This document shows, in pieces, positions 1 to 8,045 of a stretch of 50,169 nt of DNA; the stretch's first letter is position 1; every line of letters begins with the position of its first letter. Source of the stretch: a virus. The notes beneath the pieces are model-generated. The model saw only the letters and a list, made by a program, of their open reading frames with translations. It did no database searches and was not told the origin of the DNA. The stretch lies in the IMG/VR virus record IMGVR_UViG_3300035703_000134, positions 1-50,169 of that record, one strand, 5' to 3'. The position numbers and the translations under genes were made by a program.

Positions 1-2
1 AC

Positions 3-3000
3 GACCGTCTGACCAAGGGCATGAACGTCGCGATGGCGTTCACCAGCCGCACGGCCATGCCCAAGTTCATCCTGGACGAGCGCACCGGCCAGCGGTTCCA
101 GGTCTGGGACGGCGACAACTACGACGCGCGCTTCCTGGATCCCAAGCCCGGCCAGCCCGGCAACGAGCTCAACCAGGGCATGATCGTTGGCCTGACCAAC
201 AAGGACAAGACCACCAAGCCTGAGGATGCCGCGGTCAAGCACAACGGCTTCTTCCTCGACTACGACCCCGACCGCGACGGCGACACCCTGGTCATCAAGA
301 CCCAGAAGGCCCTGGCCGGCGGTGGCAAGAAGACGATCCCGATCGCGGCCAAGCCCGCCAACGATGGCGAGGCGAAGATCACTGCCAGCCGCCAGCGCAC
401 GCCGCTGGGGTTCTATTCCGCGCTGGCCGACGGCGTCGATGGCATCAAGACCAACGCCGCGCCTGCGGCCGGCTGGAAGGACGCGATCAAGGGGCTGGTG
501 AACAAGGGCGCCGTGAAGGCCGACGAGGTCGAGTGGTCTGGCGTCAACGACTGGCTCGACTTGCAGACCGGGCGCGTTACGAAGGAGCAGGTCGCGGAGT
601 ACCTGAAGCAGGGCGGAGTGCGGGTTGAAGAGGTGGTGAACTCCGCGCAAGCGGACAACAGAGAAGACAAGTTCCTCGACAAGTGGGCGCCTGAAGCTGA
701 ATCGATCGGCATGAACATCGGCTTCCTGGGCAACGGCAAGCTCGTGTTCACCGAAGAGGACTACACCGCCGACGACGTGTTGTCCTCCGATTGGGCAACC
801 AACGCGGAGCGCGACTTGGTGATGCGAATGGAGCAAGACTGGACCGCAGGCAGGTCGGCCGGCTCGATTACCAAGTACGACCTATACACCCTGCCCGGTG
901 GAAGCAACAACTACCGCGAGGTGCTGCTGACGTTGCCAACTGCGGTTGACGCCAAAACTAAGCGTCTGATGGACGAAGAGCGGTACCTTGTGCTGTCGTC
1001 AGAGCAGCAGGCGGAGGTTGACGCGGCCAAGCGCAAATCGGGCGTGCAATACCGCTCCAGCCACTGGGACCAGCCCAACGTCCTGGCGCATATCCGCGTC
1101 AACGACCGCACCGACGCCGACGGCAAGAAGGTGCTGTTCGTCGAGGAGCTCCAGTCCGACTGGGGCCAAGAGGGGAAGAAGAAGGGGTTCAAGCGTTCCG
1201 ACGCAGAGATGGTCGCGGCAGGCAAGCGGATGGCAGAAGACCACGCCGCATACATCAAAGAAGAATCCAATGCGCTGAACGAAGAGTTGCGCAGTGTCAA
1301 AGCTCGCCTGCGTCAGATCCCCGCGGGCGAAACCGCAGACGCGGCTGCGCCGCTGCGTGCGCGAGAGGAAAGCATCTATCGTCAGCTCAGAATTCTTGCT
1401 GAGTCAGAACCCGGTAAGCCAAAGAACGATGGCGCGCCCACCGCACCCTTCGTCACGAAGACGGAAGGCTGGCTCAACCTCGCGCTCAAGCGCGTCATCA
1501 CGATGGCCGTCGAGGGTGGCTACGACCGCGTGGCGTTCGTCAACGGCGAGCAGTCTGCTGATCGGTACAACTTGAGCAAGACGATCAAGTATGTTCAGTG
1601 GGACACCGGTTACGACGAAAACCGCAGGCTCATAACACTGGAAACAACTGACGGAAAAGCACTGGGCATCACCGTACAGGACGGCGTCGTCGAGGACTCT
1701 TCGATTGGCGCTGACGGCAAACCCCTTGATGAAGTGTTGGGCAAGGAGCTGGCTGGCAGGATCACGTCGCAAAGAAGCGGCGACCTCCGCGGGTTGCAGT
1801 TGAAGATGGGCGGCGAAGGCATGAAGACCTTCTACGACACCATCGTGCCCACGGCGCTGAAGAAGCTGCTGCCGAAGGTGGGTGGTGGGCAGATCGCGAA
1901 CGTGCTACTGGACAACCAGAGCCCCGTCATCCAGGTCGACGATAACGCTTGGGCTGTGAGGGAGGACGACAGTGGCCGCGCCTATCGCACCGAACAGGAG
2001 GCTATCGCGGCGGCCACCTCCGGCTCCACACAACCCGGCTTCGACGTCACCGACGCCATGCGCGAGAAGGTGGCCGAGGGCCTGCCGCTGTTCAGCCGCC
2101 AGCGCGACACCGGCTGGCGCGACGAGACCGGCCGCGCGCAGTTCGCACCAGGGGCCGTGGCCTACCGCTACGCCGCCGACGTGGCCAACGCCGTGCTCGA
2201 CAAGGTCGGCTTGAAGCCGATCAGCACCGAGCTCGGTCGCGCCATGCGCAAGATGAAGGTCGAGGTCGAGCGCGCCCAGAACCTCACGGTCGACGTGGCC
2301 GAGAAGCTCAAGACGCTGTCCGAGGACGAGCGCCAGATGATCAGCGACGTCATCGAGGGCGAGCTCAAGGCCGGCGTCACGCCGCCCAAGAAGATCCTCG
2401 ATCTGGCCGCCTCCATGCAGACGATCATGTCCGAGCAGAGCGCCGAGCTCGTGCGCCTGGGGATGCTGAGCCCAGAGGCCGCCGGCCGCTGGGAGGGCAA
2501 GTACCTGCCGCGCTTCTACGAGACCAAGCTCACCGGCGAGGTCAAGGGCTGGGCGCGCGCCGCGCTGGAGCTGGTGCGCAAGCCCCGCACGATGCAGGGC
2601 ATCAAGGGCAGCAACCTCAAGAGCCGCGGCATCTTCAAGACCATCCCGGTCGACGAGCTCGACCAGTGGACGGCCGAGGGCTGGGAGCAGCGCGACCCCG
2701 GGTTCAACCCGGCCAAGGACCGCGAGACCCAGGTCTGGCGTGACTTCACGCGCGAGGAGCGCGAGGAGATGGGCGAGATCCGCGACGCGATGTTCCGCTT
2801 CGTCATGGGCTACAACGCCACCCAGCGCGACGTGGCGCTGGGCCGGATGTACGAGCGCATCGCCCAGGACGTGGCCAGCCGCACGGAGAAGGAGGGCTTC
2901 GTCCAGGTGCCCGACACCAAGGTCACCGACACGCAGGCCCGGCGCTACGGGGCCCTGGCTGGCATGTACGTGCCCAAGGAGGTGATGGATCACCTGTCGG

Positions 3001-4472
3001 CCTACGACGGCACGATGCAGAACGAGATCGTCAAGATGTACCTGTCGGCGCTGGCCAAGTGGAAGGAGGGCAAGACCGTCCTCAACCCGGTCTCGCACGC
3101 CAACAACATCCTGTCGAACCTGACCATGGCGCACTTCGCCGGCGTGTCCTACTGGGACGCGGGCAAGTACGCGGGCGCGGTGCGCGACCTGATGCGCAAC
3201 GACCCGATGGTCAAGGAGGCGCAGGAGGCGGGCCTCTTCTTGGGCACGTTCAGCCGGGCCGATCTGCTCAAGGACATGCCCGACCAGCTCAAGATGCTGG
3301 CCGGTGCCAGCGAGGGCAAGATCGCCAAGGCCGGCAACACCGTCTGGAACGCGCTGTCCTTCTTCCTCAACAAGCCCCTGGGCAAGGCGTACGACGCCGA
3401 GGACCAGTTCTTCCGGTACCTGATCTACCGCGACGCGCGCAAGCGGGGCCTGGAGTCCGACGACGCGGTCGAGTACGCCCAGAAGTTCATCTTCACCTAC
3501 GACGACCTGCCCAAGACCGCGCGCATCATCCGCGACACGGCGCTGCCGTTCTTCAGCTACACCTACAAGGTGGTGCCGGCCCTGGCCAGCACGGCGCTCG
3601 AGAAGCCCTGGCGCTTCGCCGCCCCGGCCGGGGTCCTGTACGGCGTGAACGCGCTGTTCTACGCCATGGCCCAGGCCGCGGACGAGGGCGAGGACGACGA
3701 CTGGCTGGAGGCCGCCCGGCGCTACATCACCGACCCGGCCTTCCGCGCCAGGGCCAAGGGGCTGGAGGAGTCGGAGCGGGCGAACCTGCCGGAGTGGATG
3801 AAGGGGATGAGTGCTACCCTCGGGACCCCCAAGGCGATCCGCCTGGGCATGGACGACGTGACCAACCTGCCCCTGTTCCTGGATGTCAGCAAGATCTTCC
3901 CCGGTGGCGACCTGCTCGATGCGGTCAACAACTCCGGGGGCGTGGCGATGCTCCAGCCGCTGACGCCGTCCAGCCCGCTGCTGACGACCTTCGTGGCCAT
4001 GATGGCCAACCGGGACATGTTCCTGGGCAAGGACGTCACCAAGGGCAGCGACACCCAGGCCGAGCTGGCCGAGAAGCGGGGCGAGTGGCTCTGGCGGCAG
4101 TTCTCGCCCGCCCTGGCGGTGGGCAACTACCACTGGGATCGGACGCTGAACGCGATCGCCAGCATCGCCGGCGAGCCGGTCTTGGGCTACACCGGGTTCG
4201 GCAAGGACGGGCTGCCGGTGCAGCCGGGGCTGGCGGCGCTGCAGACGGTGGGTATCAAGGTGCGGCCGATCGACCTGGAGATGAGCGAGCGGATCGAGCA
4301 GTCGGATCGCAAGCGGTTGATCCGGGAGCTGGACGCCGAGATCCGGCGGTTGAACCAGCTCGAGGCGCGCGGGGCGATCACGGCGGACAACGCCGAGGCG
4401 CAGCGTGAGCTGCAGCGCGAGAAGCGGATCCGGTTGCGCGAGGGGCTGACGGTCGACGGGGAGGAGCGTTGA
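3..4472 (+). CDS. Large polyvalent virion/ejection protein (LPD38-type), 5' truncated
   Basis: The frame is open to the left edge, so the start is missing; at least 1489 residues remain (the first internal ATG is at 21). Such giant proteins are usually packaged and ejected with podovirus DNA; that role is inference. At about 1080-1770 a segment with SSHWDQPNVLAHIR, EELQSDWG and LALKRVITMAVEGGYDR motifs is typical of phage polyvalent proteins. At about 3050-3720 a block with LNPVSHANNILSN, AEDQFFRYLIYRDA and LPFFSYTYKVVPALA matches the LPD38 domain, followed by one hydrophobic segment near 3625-3680. The C terminus is charged and helical. It ends just before a terminator and the integrase, so it is probably the last gene of the late operon that starts at 24908 on a circular map. 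No catalytic residues were identified. Confidence 0.85.
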   Translation, partial: DRLTKGMNVAMAFTSRTAMPKFILDERTGQRFQVWDGDNYDARFLDPKPGQPGNELNQGMIVGLTNKDKTTKPEDAAVKHNGFFLDYDPDRDGDTLVIKTQKALAGGGKKTIPIAAKPANDGEAKITASRQRTPLGFYSALADGVDGIKTNAAPAAGWKDAIKGLVNKGAVKADEVEWSGVNDWLDLQTGRVTKEQVAEYLKQGGVRVEEVVNSAQADNREDKFLDKWAPEAESIGMNIGFLGNGKLVFTEEDYTADDVLSSDWATNAERDLVMRMEQDWTAGRSAGSITKYDLYTLPGGSNNYREVLLTLPTAVDAKTKRLMDEERYLVLSSEQQAEVDAAKRKSGVQYRSSHWDQPNVLAHIRVNDRTDADGKKVLFVEELQSDWGQEGKKKGFKRSDAEMVAAGKRMAEDHAAYIKEESNALNEELRSVKARLRQIPAGETADAAAPLRAREESIYRQLRILAESEPGKPKNDGAPTAPFVTKTEGWLNLALKRVITMAVEGGYDRVAFVNGEQSADRYNLSKTIKYVQWDTGYDENRRLITLETTDGKALGITVQDGVVEDSSIGADGKPLDEVLGKELAGRITSQRSGDLRGLQLKMGGEGMKTFYDTIVPTALKKLLPKVGGGQIANVLLDNQSPVIQVDDNAWAVREDDSGRAYRTEQEAIAAATSGSTQPGFDVTDAMREKVAEGLPLFSRQRDTGWRDETGRAQFAPGAVAYRYAADVANAVLDKVGLKPISTELGRAMRKMKVEVERAQNLTVDVAEKLKTLSEDERQMISDVIEGELKAGVTPPKKILDLAASMQTIMSEQSAELVRLGMLSPEAAGRWEGKYLPRFYETKLTGEVKGWARAALELVRKPRTMQGIKGSNLKSRGIFKTIPVDELDQWTAEGWEQRDPGFNPAKDRETQVWRDFTREEREEMGEIRDAMFRFVMGYNATQRDVALGRMYERIAQDVASRTEKEGFVQVPDTKVTDTQARRYGALAGMYVPKEVMDHLSAYDGTMQNEIVKMYLSALAKWKEGKTVLNPVSHANNILSNLTMAHFAGVSYWDAGKYAGAVRDLMRNDPMVKEAQEAGLFLGTFSRADLLKDMPDQLKMLAGASEGKIAKAGNTVWNALSFFLNKPLGKAYDAEDQFFRYLIYRDARKRGLESDDAVEYAQKFIFTYDDLPKTARIIRDTALPFFSYTYKVVPALASTALEKPWRFAAPAGVLYGVNALFYAMAQAADEGEDDDWLEAARRYITDPAFRARAKGLEESERANLPEWMKGMSATLGTPKAIRLGMDDVTNLPLFLDVSKIFPGGDLLDAVNNSGGVAMLQPLTPSSPLLTTFVAMMANRDMFLGKDVTKGSDTQAELAEKRGEWLWRQFSPALAVGNYHWDRTLNAIASIAGEPVLGYTGFGKDGLPVQPGLAALQTVGIKVRPIDLEMSERIEQSDRKRLIRELDAEIRRLNQLEARGAITADNAEAQRELQREKRIRLREGLTVDGEER

Positions 4473-4486
4473 GCTCTTCAGGAAAT

Positions 4487-4517
4487 GAAACGCCCGGCGC
4501 GGAGCCGGGCGGTTTCC
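4487..4517 (+). terminator. Terminator after the polyvalent protein gene
   Basis: An inverted repeat pairs GAAACGCCCGGC (4487-4498) with GCCGGGC-G-GTTTC (4504-4516), with a five-base loop and one bulged base. It starts 15 bases after the stop codon of the late gene. The run of Ts is short (TTTCC), so termination strength is uncertain, but position and stability fit the end of the late transcript, which would protect the att/int region from read-through. Confidence 0.6.
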
Positions 4518-4791
4518 TGTGCAAATCCGGTGCCGGTTTCCTGGGCCCGTGTGCAATCCGTGTGCAACGGATATGTACGTTTATGCACTTTTACAACACT
4601 CTGCTGTACGCTAAGTCCTTGATTTCTAAGGGACAGGGACTGTACGGCAGTGTATACTTGGTGCCCAGAAGAGGTGGTTTCTTGCACGCGTAAGTACTTG
4701 AAAGTAAACTGATTTCTCCGAGGTTGTGCGCAATCCCTGTGCAAGGGTACTTAGGCGTACACCCGCGTACAACTAAGTACAGGAGAGTCAG
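4518..4791. other. attP: Candidate attP region: core plus integrase arm-type repeats
   Basis: This 319-bp gap (4473-4791) between late gene and integrase is rich in short repeats. TGTGCAA occurs at 4518, 4550, 4561 and 4738, with a variant TGCGCAA at 4727. The 20-mers at 4551-4570 and 4728-4747 match at 17 of 20 positions. TAAGTAC occurs at 4691 and 4774, and inverted at 4746. The two repeat groups flank a 16-bp segment at 4659-4674 whose reverse complement, CCTCTTCTGGGCACCA, looks like the 3' end of a tRNA gene, most like tRNA-Leu. Repeats on both sides of a tRNA-like core beside an integrase gene are the usual layout of a phage attachment site. The site assignment is inference. Confidence 0.65.
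4659..4674 (-). other. Candidate attP core (tRNA 3' end, probably tRNA-Leu)
   Basis: On the minus strand this reads as the last bases of a tRNA: end of the T arm, acceptor strand TCTGGGC, discriminator A and CCA. The matching acceptor 5' strand would be GCCCAGA, as in many betaproteobacterial tRNA-Leu genes (from memory). Only the tRNA tail is present; there is no complete tRNA here. Confidence 0.55.
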
Positions 4792-5841
4792 ATGGCTTCA
4801 ATCAAGCGGTATCCCGACAAGAACGTCGGGCCGAAATGGCGGGCGGTCGTACGCAAAATCGGCTTCAAGGCCCGCTCCAAGATTTTCGATCTCAAGACCG
4901 ACGCCGAGGCCTGGGCCGGCGACGTGGAAGCGTCCATGCGCCAGCCCACCTACCGCGAGCTCGCCAAGGCGCGCGAGCACACCGTCGGCGAGATCTTCGA
5001 GCGGTTCCGCAACGAGGTCTGCCCAGACCGCGCCGGCGGCAAGTGGGAGTCGACCCGGCTCAACCGCCTGATCCTCGACGTCGAGTTCACCAAGCGCCGC
5101 CTGGACCAGATCCGGTTCGAGGACGTGCGCGACTGGCGTGACCAGCGGCTCAAGGAAGTCTCCCCCGCCACCGTCAACCGCGAGATGAACCTCATCTCGG
5201 GCGTCTTCTCGCACGCGATCAAGGAGTGGTCGACGCCGCTGCCCTACAACCCGGTGTCGCTGGTCAGCCGCCCCAAGGGCGTGGCGCGCTATCGCTTTCG
5301 CCGCTGGCATCAGTACGAGCTCGACGCGGTCATCAAGGCCGCGGAGTTCGACGAGGCGGTGCTGCCCCAGATCGGCAAGGACTACGTGGTCTGGGCGCTG
5401 CTCATCGCCTGCGAGTGCGCCATCCGCCCGAAGGAGCTGTGCTCGCTGACCGTGCGGGACTTCCACGAAGCGGACCGCTACGTGCACGTGCACAAGACCA
5501 AGAACGACGCGCACAAGGACACGGCCGGTCGCCACGTGCCGCTCAACAAGCGGGCCACCGAGCTGTTCAAGAAGCTCTGCCAGGGCAAGGCGGCCGACGA
5601 CAAGATCGTCCCGATCCAGGAGGACACGCTCGGCGCGTACTTCCGCGAGCTGCGCATGAAGGCCGGGCTGAAGAACGCCGACCTGCGCTTCTACGACAGC
5701 CGGCACGAAGGCACGACCCGGCTCGCCAAGAAGCTGCCCAACGTGCTGGTGCTGTCAGCGGCCACGGGTCACAAGAACCTTCAGTCGCTCAAGCACTACT
5801 ACAACCCGCTGCCCTCCGAGATCGCAGCGATGCTCGACTGA
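4792..5841 (+). CDS. int: Tyrosine recombinase / phage integrase
   Basis: This 349-residue site-specific recombinase would integrate and excise the phage at the attP just upstream. The N-terminal ~60 residues resemble an arm-binding domain, residues ~62-150 a SAM-like core-binding domain, and ~170-349 the catalytic domain. Visible active-site residues are R212 (AIRPKEL), K235 or K237 in the beta-hairpin (KTKN), R304 (YDSRHEG), H327 (TGHK) and the nucleophile Y336 (HYYN). The usual first histidine of the HxxR motif is tyrosine (Y301). The ATG is preceded by AGGAGAGTCAG, a good ribosome binding site. The 3' end overlaps the convergent gene 5799-6185 by 43 bases. Confidence 0.95.
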   Translation: MASIKRYPDKNVGPKWRAVVRKIGFKARSKIFDLKTDAEAWAGDVEASMRQPTYRELAKAREHTVGEIFERFRNEVCPDRAGGKWESTRLNRLILDVEFTKRRLDQIRFEDVRDWRDQRLKEVSPATVNREMNLISGVFSHAIKEWSTPLPYNPVSLVSRPKGVARYRFRRWHQYELDAVIKAAEFDEAVLPQIGKDYVVWALLIACECAIRPKELCSLTVRDFHEADRYVHVHKTKNDAHKDTAGRHVPLNKRATELFKKLCQGKAADDKIVPIQEDTLGAYFRELRMKAGLKNADLRFYDSRHEGTTRLAKKLPNVLVLSAATGHKNLQSLKHYYNPLPSEIAAMLD

Positions 5842-6185
5842 CCGGCCATGGCGTGCAGCAACCGGGCCGCCTGGATCTTGGCCCGGTAGCGCGCCTGCTT
5901 CTGGGCTTCGGTCATGCGCTGGCGCTTGGCATCCCTGCCCGCGCCCAGCTTGTAGATCTTGAGGATGTCGCGCCCGCGGACGTCCTTCTCCCACGCGCAG
6001 ATGTGAGCTGCCCCAGCCCGATGCAACTCCCGGGTGTACTGGAGCACTGTCACGTAGTGTAGCCCGGTCATCTCCGCCAGCTCGACGCACGTGTACGTGC
6101 CCTCGAGCAGCAGCTTGATGAGCTGCGCCTGGGTGATCGCGTTGACCTTGATGACGCGCTTGCCCTTGTTGTTGGGCGGAGTCAC
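5799..6185 (-). CDS. Winged-helix/HTH DNA-binding protein, unknown role
   Basis: The 128-residue protein has a helix-turn-helix-like segment (about residues 12-50, with LLEGTYTCVELAEMTGLHY) resembling winged-helix regulators. The C terminus is basic and resembles small phage proteins with a RQRMTEAQKQARYRAK segment. The GTG at 6185 was chosen because it overlaps the stop of the upstream gene as GTGA; the frame stays open further upstream, but those residues are low-complexity shadow. It is the last gene of the leftward early operon and converges on int, overlapping its 3' end, so it could influence int expression. Function is unknown. Confidence 0.75.
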   Translation of the reverse strand: MTPPNNKGKRVIKVNAITQAQLIKLLLEGTYTCVELAEMTGLHYVTVLQYTRELHRAGAAHICAWEKDVRGRDILKIYKLGAGRDAKRQRMTEAQKQARYRAKIQAARLLHAMAGQSSIAAISEGSGL

Positions 6186-6343
6186 AGCCACAGGTCCACC
6201 CCCATCATCACAGAGACCAAGCCGATCAGCGCCACCACGGCTACGAGCATCACGGTCTGGGTCTTGCGCTCTTGCTGGCGCCGGCAGGGGTAGGGCGTAG
6301 GGCACGGGCTGAGCCCGTTGTTGCAGGGTCCTGAGCAGCGCAT
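6182..6343 (-). CDS. Small single-pass membrane protein
   Basis: Fifty-three residues: a cysteine- and proline-containing N terminus (C3, C7, C14, C20), a basic stretch RRQQERK, and one transmembrane helix of about 20 residues (VMLVAVVALIGLVSVMMG) near the C terminus. The ATG overlaps the upstream stop as TGATG, and AGGAG lies seven bases upstream. No family is recognised. Small membrane proteins in early operons often act in exclusion or host takeover, but nothing here shows that. Confidence 0.7.
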   Translation of the reverse strand: MRCSGPCNNGLSPCPTPYPCRRQQERKTQTVMLVAVVALIGLVSVMMGVDLWL

Positions 6344-7008
6344 CACTCGCTCCTGTCGTCGTACGTCACGGAGCTCGTATCCCCCAGGCGCCACTTCGCG
6401 TGCTGCTCGACGCGGAACTTGCGCGTGGCCACCTTGAAGTCGGGGAACTTCATCTGCTGCGGGTTGAACGCCGGGTCGTAGAAGCGGCAACGGTTGTTCG
6501 GCTGCAGCGCGAACTGGCCATGGTCCAGGCGCAGCACGTTGTAGCTCTTGTGCTCGTCCACGGTCTCGCTGAACGTGAAGTCCGGGATCCGCGGATCGGG
6601 GCTGCACGTGTCCAGCGTGAACATGTACTCGCCGCCGTAGGTTCTCTTGTCCTTGGCGAAGAACTCTGCGCGCAAGCCCTTGAGGAAGGGCTTCTCGACC
6701 ACCGTCACGTGATAGCTCAATGCGTCCCAGATCTGGAGCACGTCCAGGGGCAGCTCGGTGAAGCTGTCCTCCTCGATCTCGAGCTCGCCCCAGTTCGGCG
6801 TGTAGAACGCGCTGATGGGCAGCTTGTCGTACAGCGCGCCGTACTGCGGGAGGTAGGTCTCAAAGCGGAAGGCCTCGCCGCGGATGGCCTTGACGCTGAC
6901 CCAGATGCCTTCGACGAGCGCCTCATCCTGGCGCTGCGGATCGAAGTCGTACAGGTACTCAGGGCGCACCAGCACCTTCACCGGTGGCAACGGACACACA
7001 AAGCTCAT
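6343..7008 (-). CDS. Hypothetical phage protein, 221 aa
   Basis: A soluble, mixed-charge protein with no signal peptide, membrane segment or nucleotide-binding motif that I can see. It begins MSFVCPLPPVKVLV and has several aromatic-rich strands suggesting a beta-rich fold. The start overlaps the end of the upstream gene by four bases, and the stop overlaps the next start as TGATG, so it is translationally coupled in the leftward operon. No family was recognised. Confidence 0.75.
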   Translation of the reverse strand: MSFVCPLPPVKVLVRPEYLYDFDPQRQDEALVEGIWVSVKAIRGEAFRFETYLPQYGALYDKLPISAFYTPNWGELEIEEDSFTELPLDVLQIWDALSYHVTVVEKPFLKGLRAEFFAKDKRTYGGEYMFTLDTCSPDPRIPDFTFSETVDEHKSYNVLRLDHGQFALQPNNRCRFYDPAFNPQQMKFPDFKVATRKFRVEQHAKWRLGDTSSVTYDDRSE

Positions 7009-7238
7009 GCCTTCTTCTCCTCGAACAGTCTTCCTTCACGGCCACATTTGCCGTCGTAGCGCATGTCGATGCACGTGCCGTGGTGGCCGAAGCCGCCCGT
7101 GCTCTTCGTGTTGATCGCGCAGCTCATGACGACACTGGTGTTGCCGCGCCGGCCGCCGCTGATGCGCTCGCGGTAGTGCGTGCACCGCTTGCACAGCTTG
7201 CGCTCCTCGCCCCAGGTGTATTCAGGCAGCTGCCACAT
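7005..7238 (-). CDS. Small cysteine-rich protein, possible zinc binder
   Basis: Seventy-seven residues with a CKRCTHYRE knuckle (C16, C19) and further cysteines at 40, 56 and 65 plus histidines at 52 and 53; the spacing could form one or two zinc sites. The protein is basic and polar, and lies in the leftward early operon with four-base overlaps on both sides. Function is unknown; DNA or RNA binding is only a guess from the knuckle. Confidence 0.7.
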   Translation of the reverse strand: MWQLPEYTWGEERKLCKRCTHYRERISGGRRGNTSVVMSCAINTKSTGGFGHHGTCIDMRYDGKCGREGRLFEEKKA

Positions 7239-7546
7239 CAGCTCTGCTCCTTCATCAGGTAGCGCAGCTCCACCACCCGGGCGGCCTCGCGCAACTTCGA
7301 CACGTTGGTCGTCTTCATCACCTCGATGGCGATCGCCACGAAGGTCTCGATCTCAGCCCGCTCCTCATCGCCCCAGCCGATCAGCTCCGCGACGCACACC
7401 TGGAGCCGCTTGTCCTTGAGCTTGGCGATCGTCTCGACCACGTACTCCAGGTCCTCGCGCGGCAGCGTCGCGCGCTCGCGCAGCAGCGCGTGCATGCGAT
7501 TGGCTTGCTCGGCCACGAAGTCAGCGTCGGGCTTGATGCGCTTCAC
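7238..7546 (-). CDS. Hypothetical helical protein, 102 aa
   Basis: The GTG at 7546 overlaps the upstream stop as GTGA, the coupling used throughout this operon. An ATG at 7603 would extend it by 19 low-complexity residues into the upstream gene and is less likely. The protein (start KRIKPDADFVAEQANRMHAL) is predicted mostly alpha-helical, with alternating charge and no recognised domain. The ribosome binding site is weak, consistent with reinitiation after the upstream gene. Confidence 0.7.
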   Translation of the reverse strand: MKRIKPDADFVAEQANRMHALLRERATLPREDLEYVVETIAKLKDKRLQVCVAELIGWGDEERAEIETFVAIAIEVMKTTNVSKLREAARVVELRYLMKEQS

Positions 7547-7749
7547 TTCCTGGCTTTCTCGCGGCAGGCTTCCAGCCACTCGAGGACATCGGCCTCGAGC
7601 CACACCAGCCGCGTGCTGCCAGGGATGCGCAGCCGCGGAGGCAGCGTCTCGGGCCGGCGACGGCAGTCGGTCTTGATCGTCGAGACCGAGCGGCGCAGCA
7701 GCACTGCGAGGTCCTCGGGGGTCAGGGTCTTCAGGGTTGCGCTGGTCAT
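7543..7749 (-). CDS. AlpA/excisionase-like HTH protein
   Basis: This 68-residue protein has a MerR/AlpA-type helix-turn-helix near the N terminus (LTPEDLAVLLRRSVSTIKTD) followed by a beta-wing-like RLRIPGSTRLVWLEADVLEWL. This architecture is usual for phage excisionases and small transcriptional activators. The ATG overlaps the upstream stop (TGATG), with GAGGAG about eight bases upstream. In this phage it could be the directionality factor for the integrase or a regulator; neighbours do not decide which. Confidence 0.75.
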   Translation of the reverse strand: MTSATLKTLTPEDLAVLLRRSVSTIKTDCRRRPETLPPRLRIPGSTRLVWLEADVLEWLEACREKARK

Positions 7750-8045
7750 CACTTGGTCTCCTCTTCGATCAGCTTCTCGATGTAGTGCTTGGCCTTGCGC
7801 AGGTCCTCAACACCGCCCTTGTGCCGCCACCGGCTGAGGTACTTCACGGCGTTGCCGTCCAGGTACCCGAGCTTCCAGTCCAGGATCACGTCCCAGGTCT
7901 CGAACTTGAGCTGCTTGTAGTGGGTGCCGCCGTACTGCACGGCGTTGGCACCGGCGTGCTCACGCGGCCCCTTGCCGCGGCACTGCTCATCGAGCTGGCG
8001 CTGCACCTCGAGCTGCGCGCCCGTCAAACCAACGATTGTCTTCAT
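7749..8045 (-). CDS. DUF3310 family protein
   Basis: The 98-residue protein contains the hallmark DUF3310 pattern in its second half: HYKQLKFETWDVI, GNAVKYLSRWRHKGG, then EDLRKAKHYIEKLIEE. DUF3310 proteins are widespread small phage proteins of unknown biochemical role, often annotated loosely as nucleotide kinases without catalytic evidence. The stop overlaps the next start as TGATG, and it follows the polymerase gene directly. Family assignment is secure by pattern; function is not known. Confidence 0.85.
   Translation of the reverse strand: MKTIVGLTGAQLEVQRQLDEQCRGKGPREHAGANAVQYGGTHYKQLKFETWDVILDWKLGYLDGNAVKYLSRWRHKGGVEDLRKAKHYIEKLIEEETK

Noticed and set aside
1905-4556. Long minus-strand open frame of 883 codons opposite the polyvalent protein
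   Set aside because: Mirror of a GC-rich real gene; residues are Leu/Arg/Gly/Val/His-rich with no motif. The plus-strand LPD38 reading has clear domain motifs.
4659-4674. A complete tRNA gene
   Set aside because: Only a CCA-type tail is present; no D-arm or anticodon arm can be folded around it on either strand. No full tRNA or rRNA gene was seen in the window.
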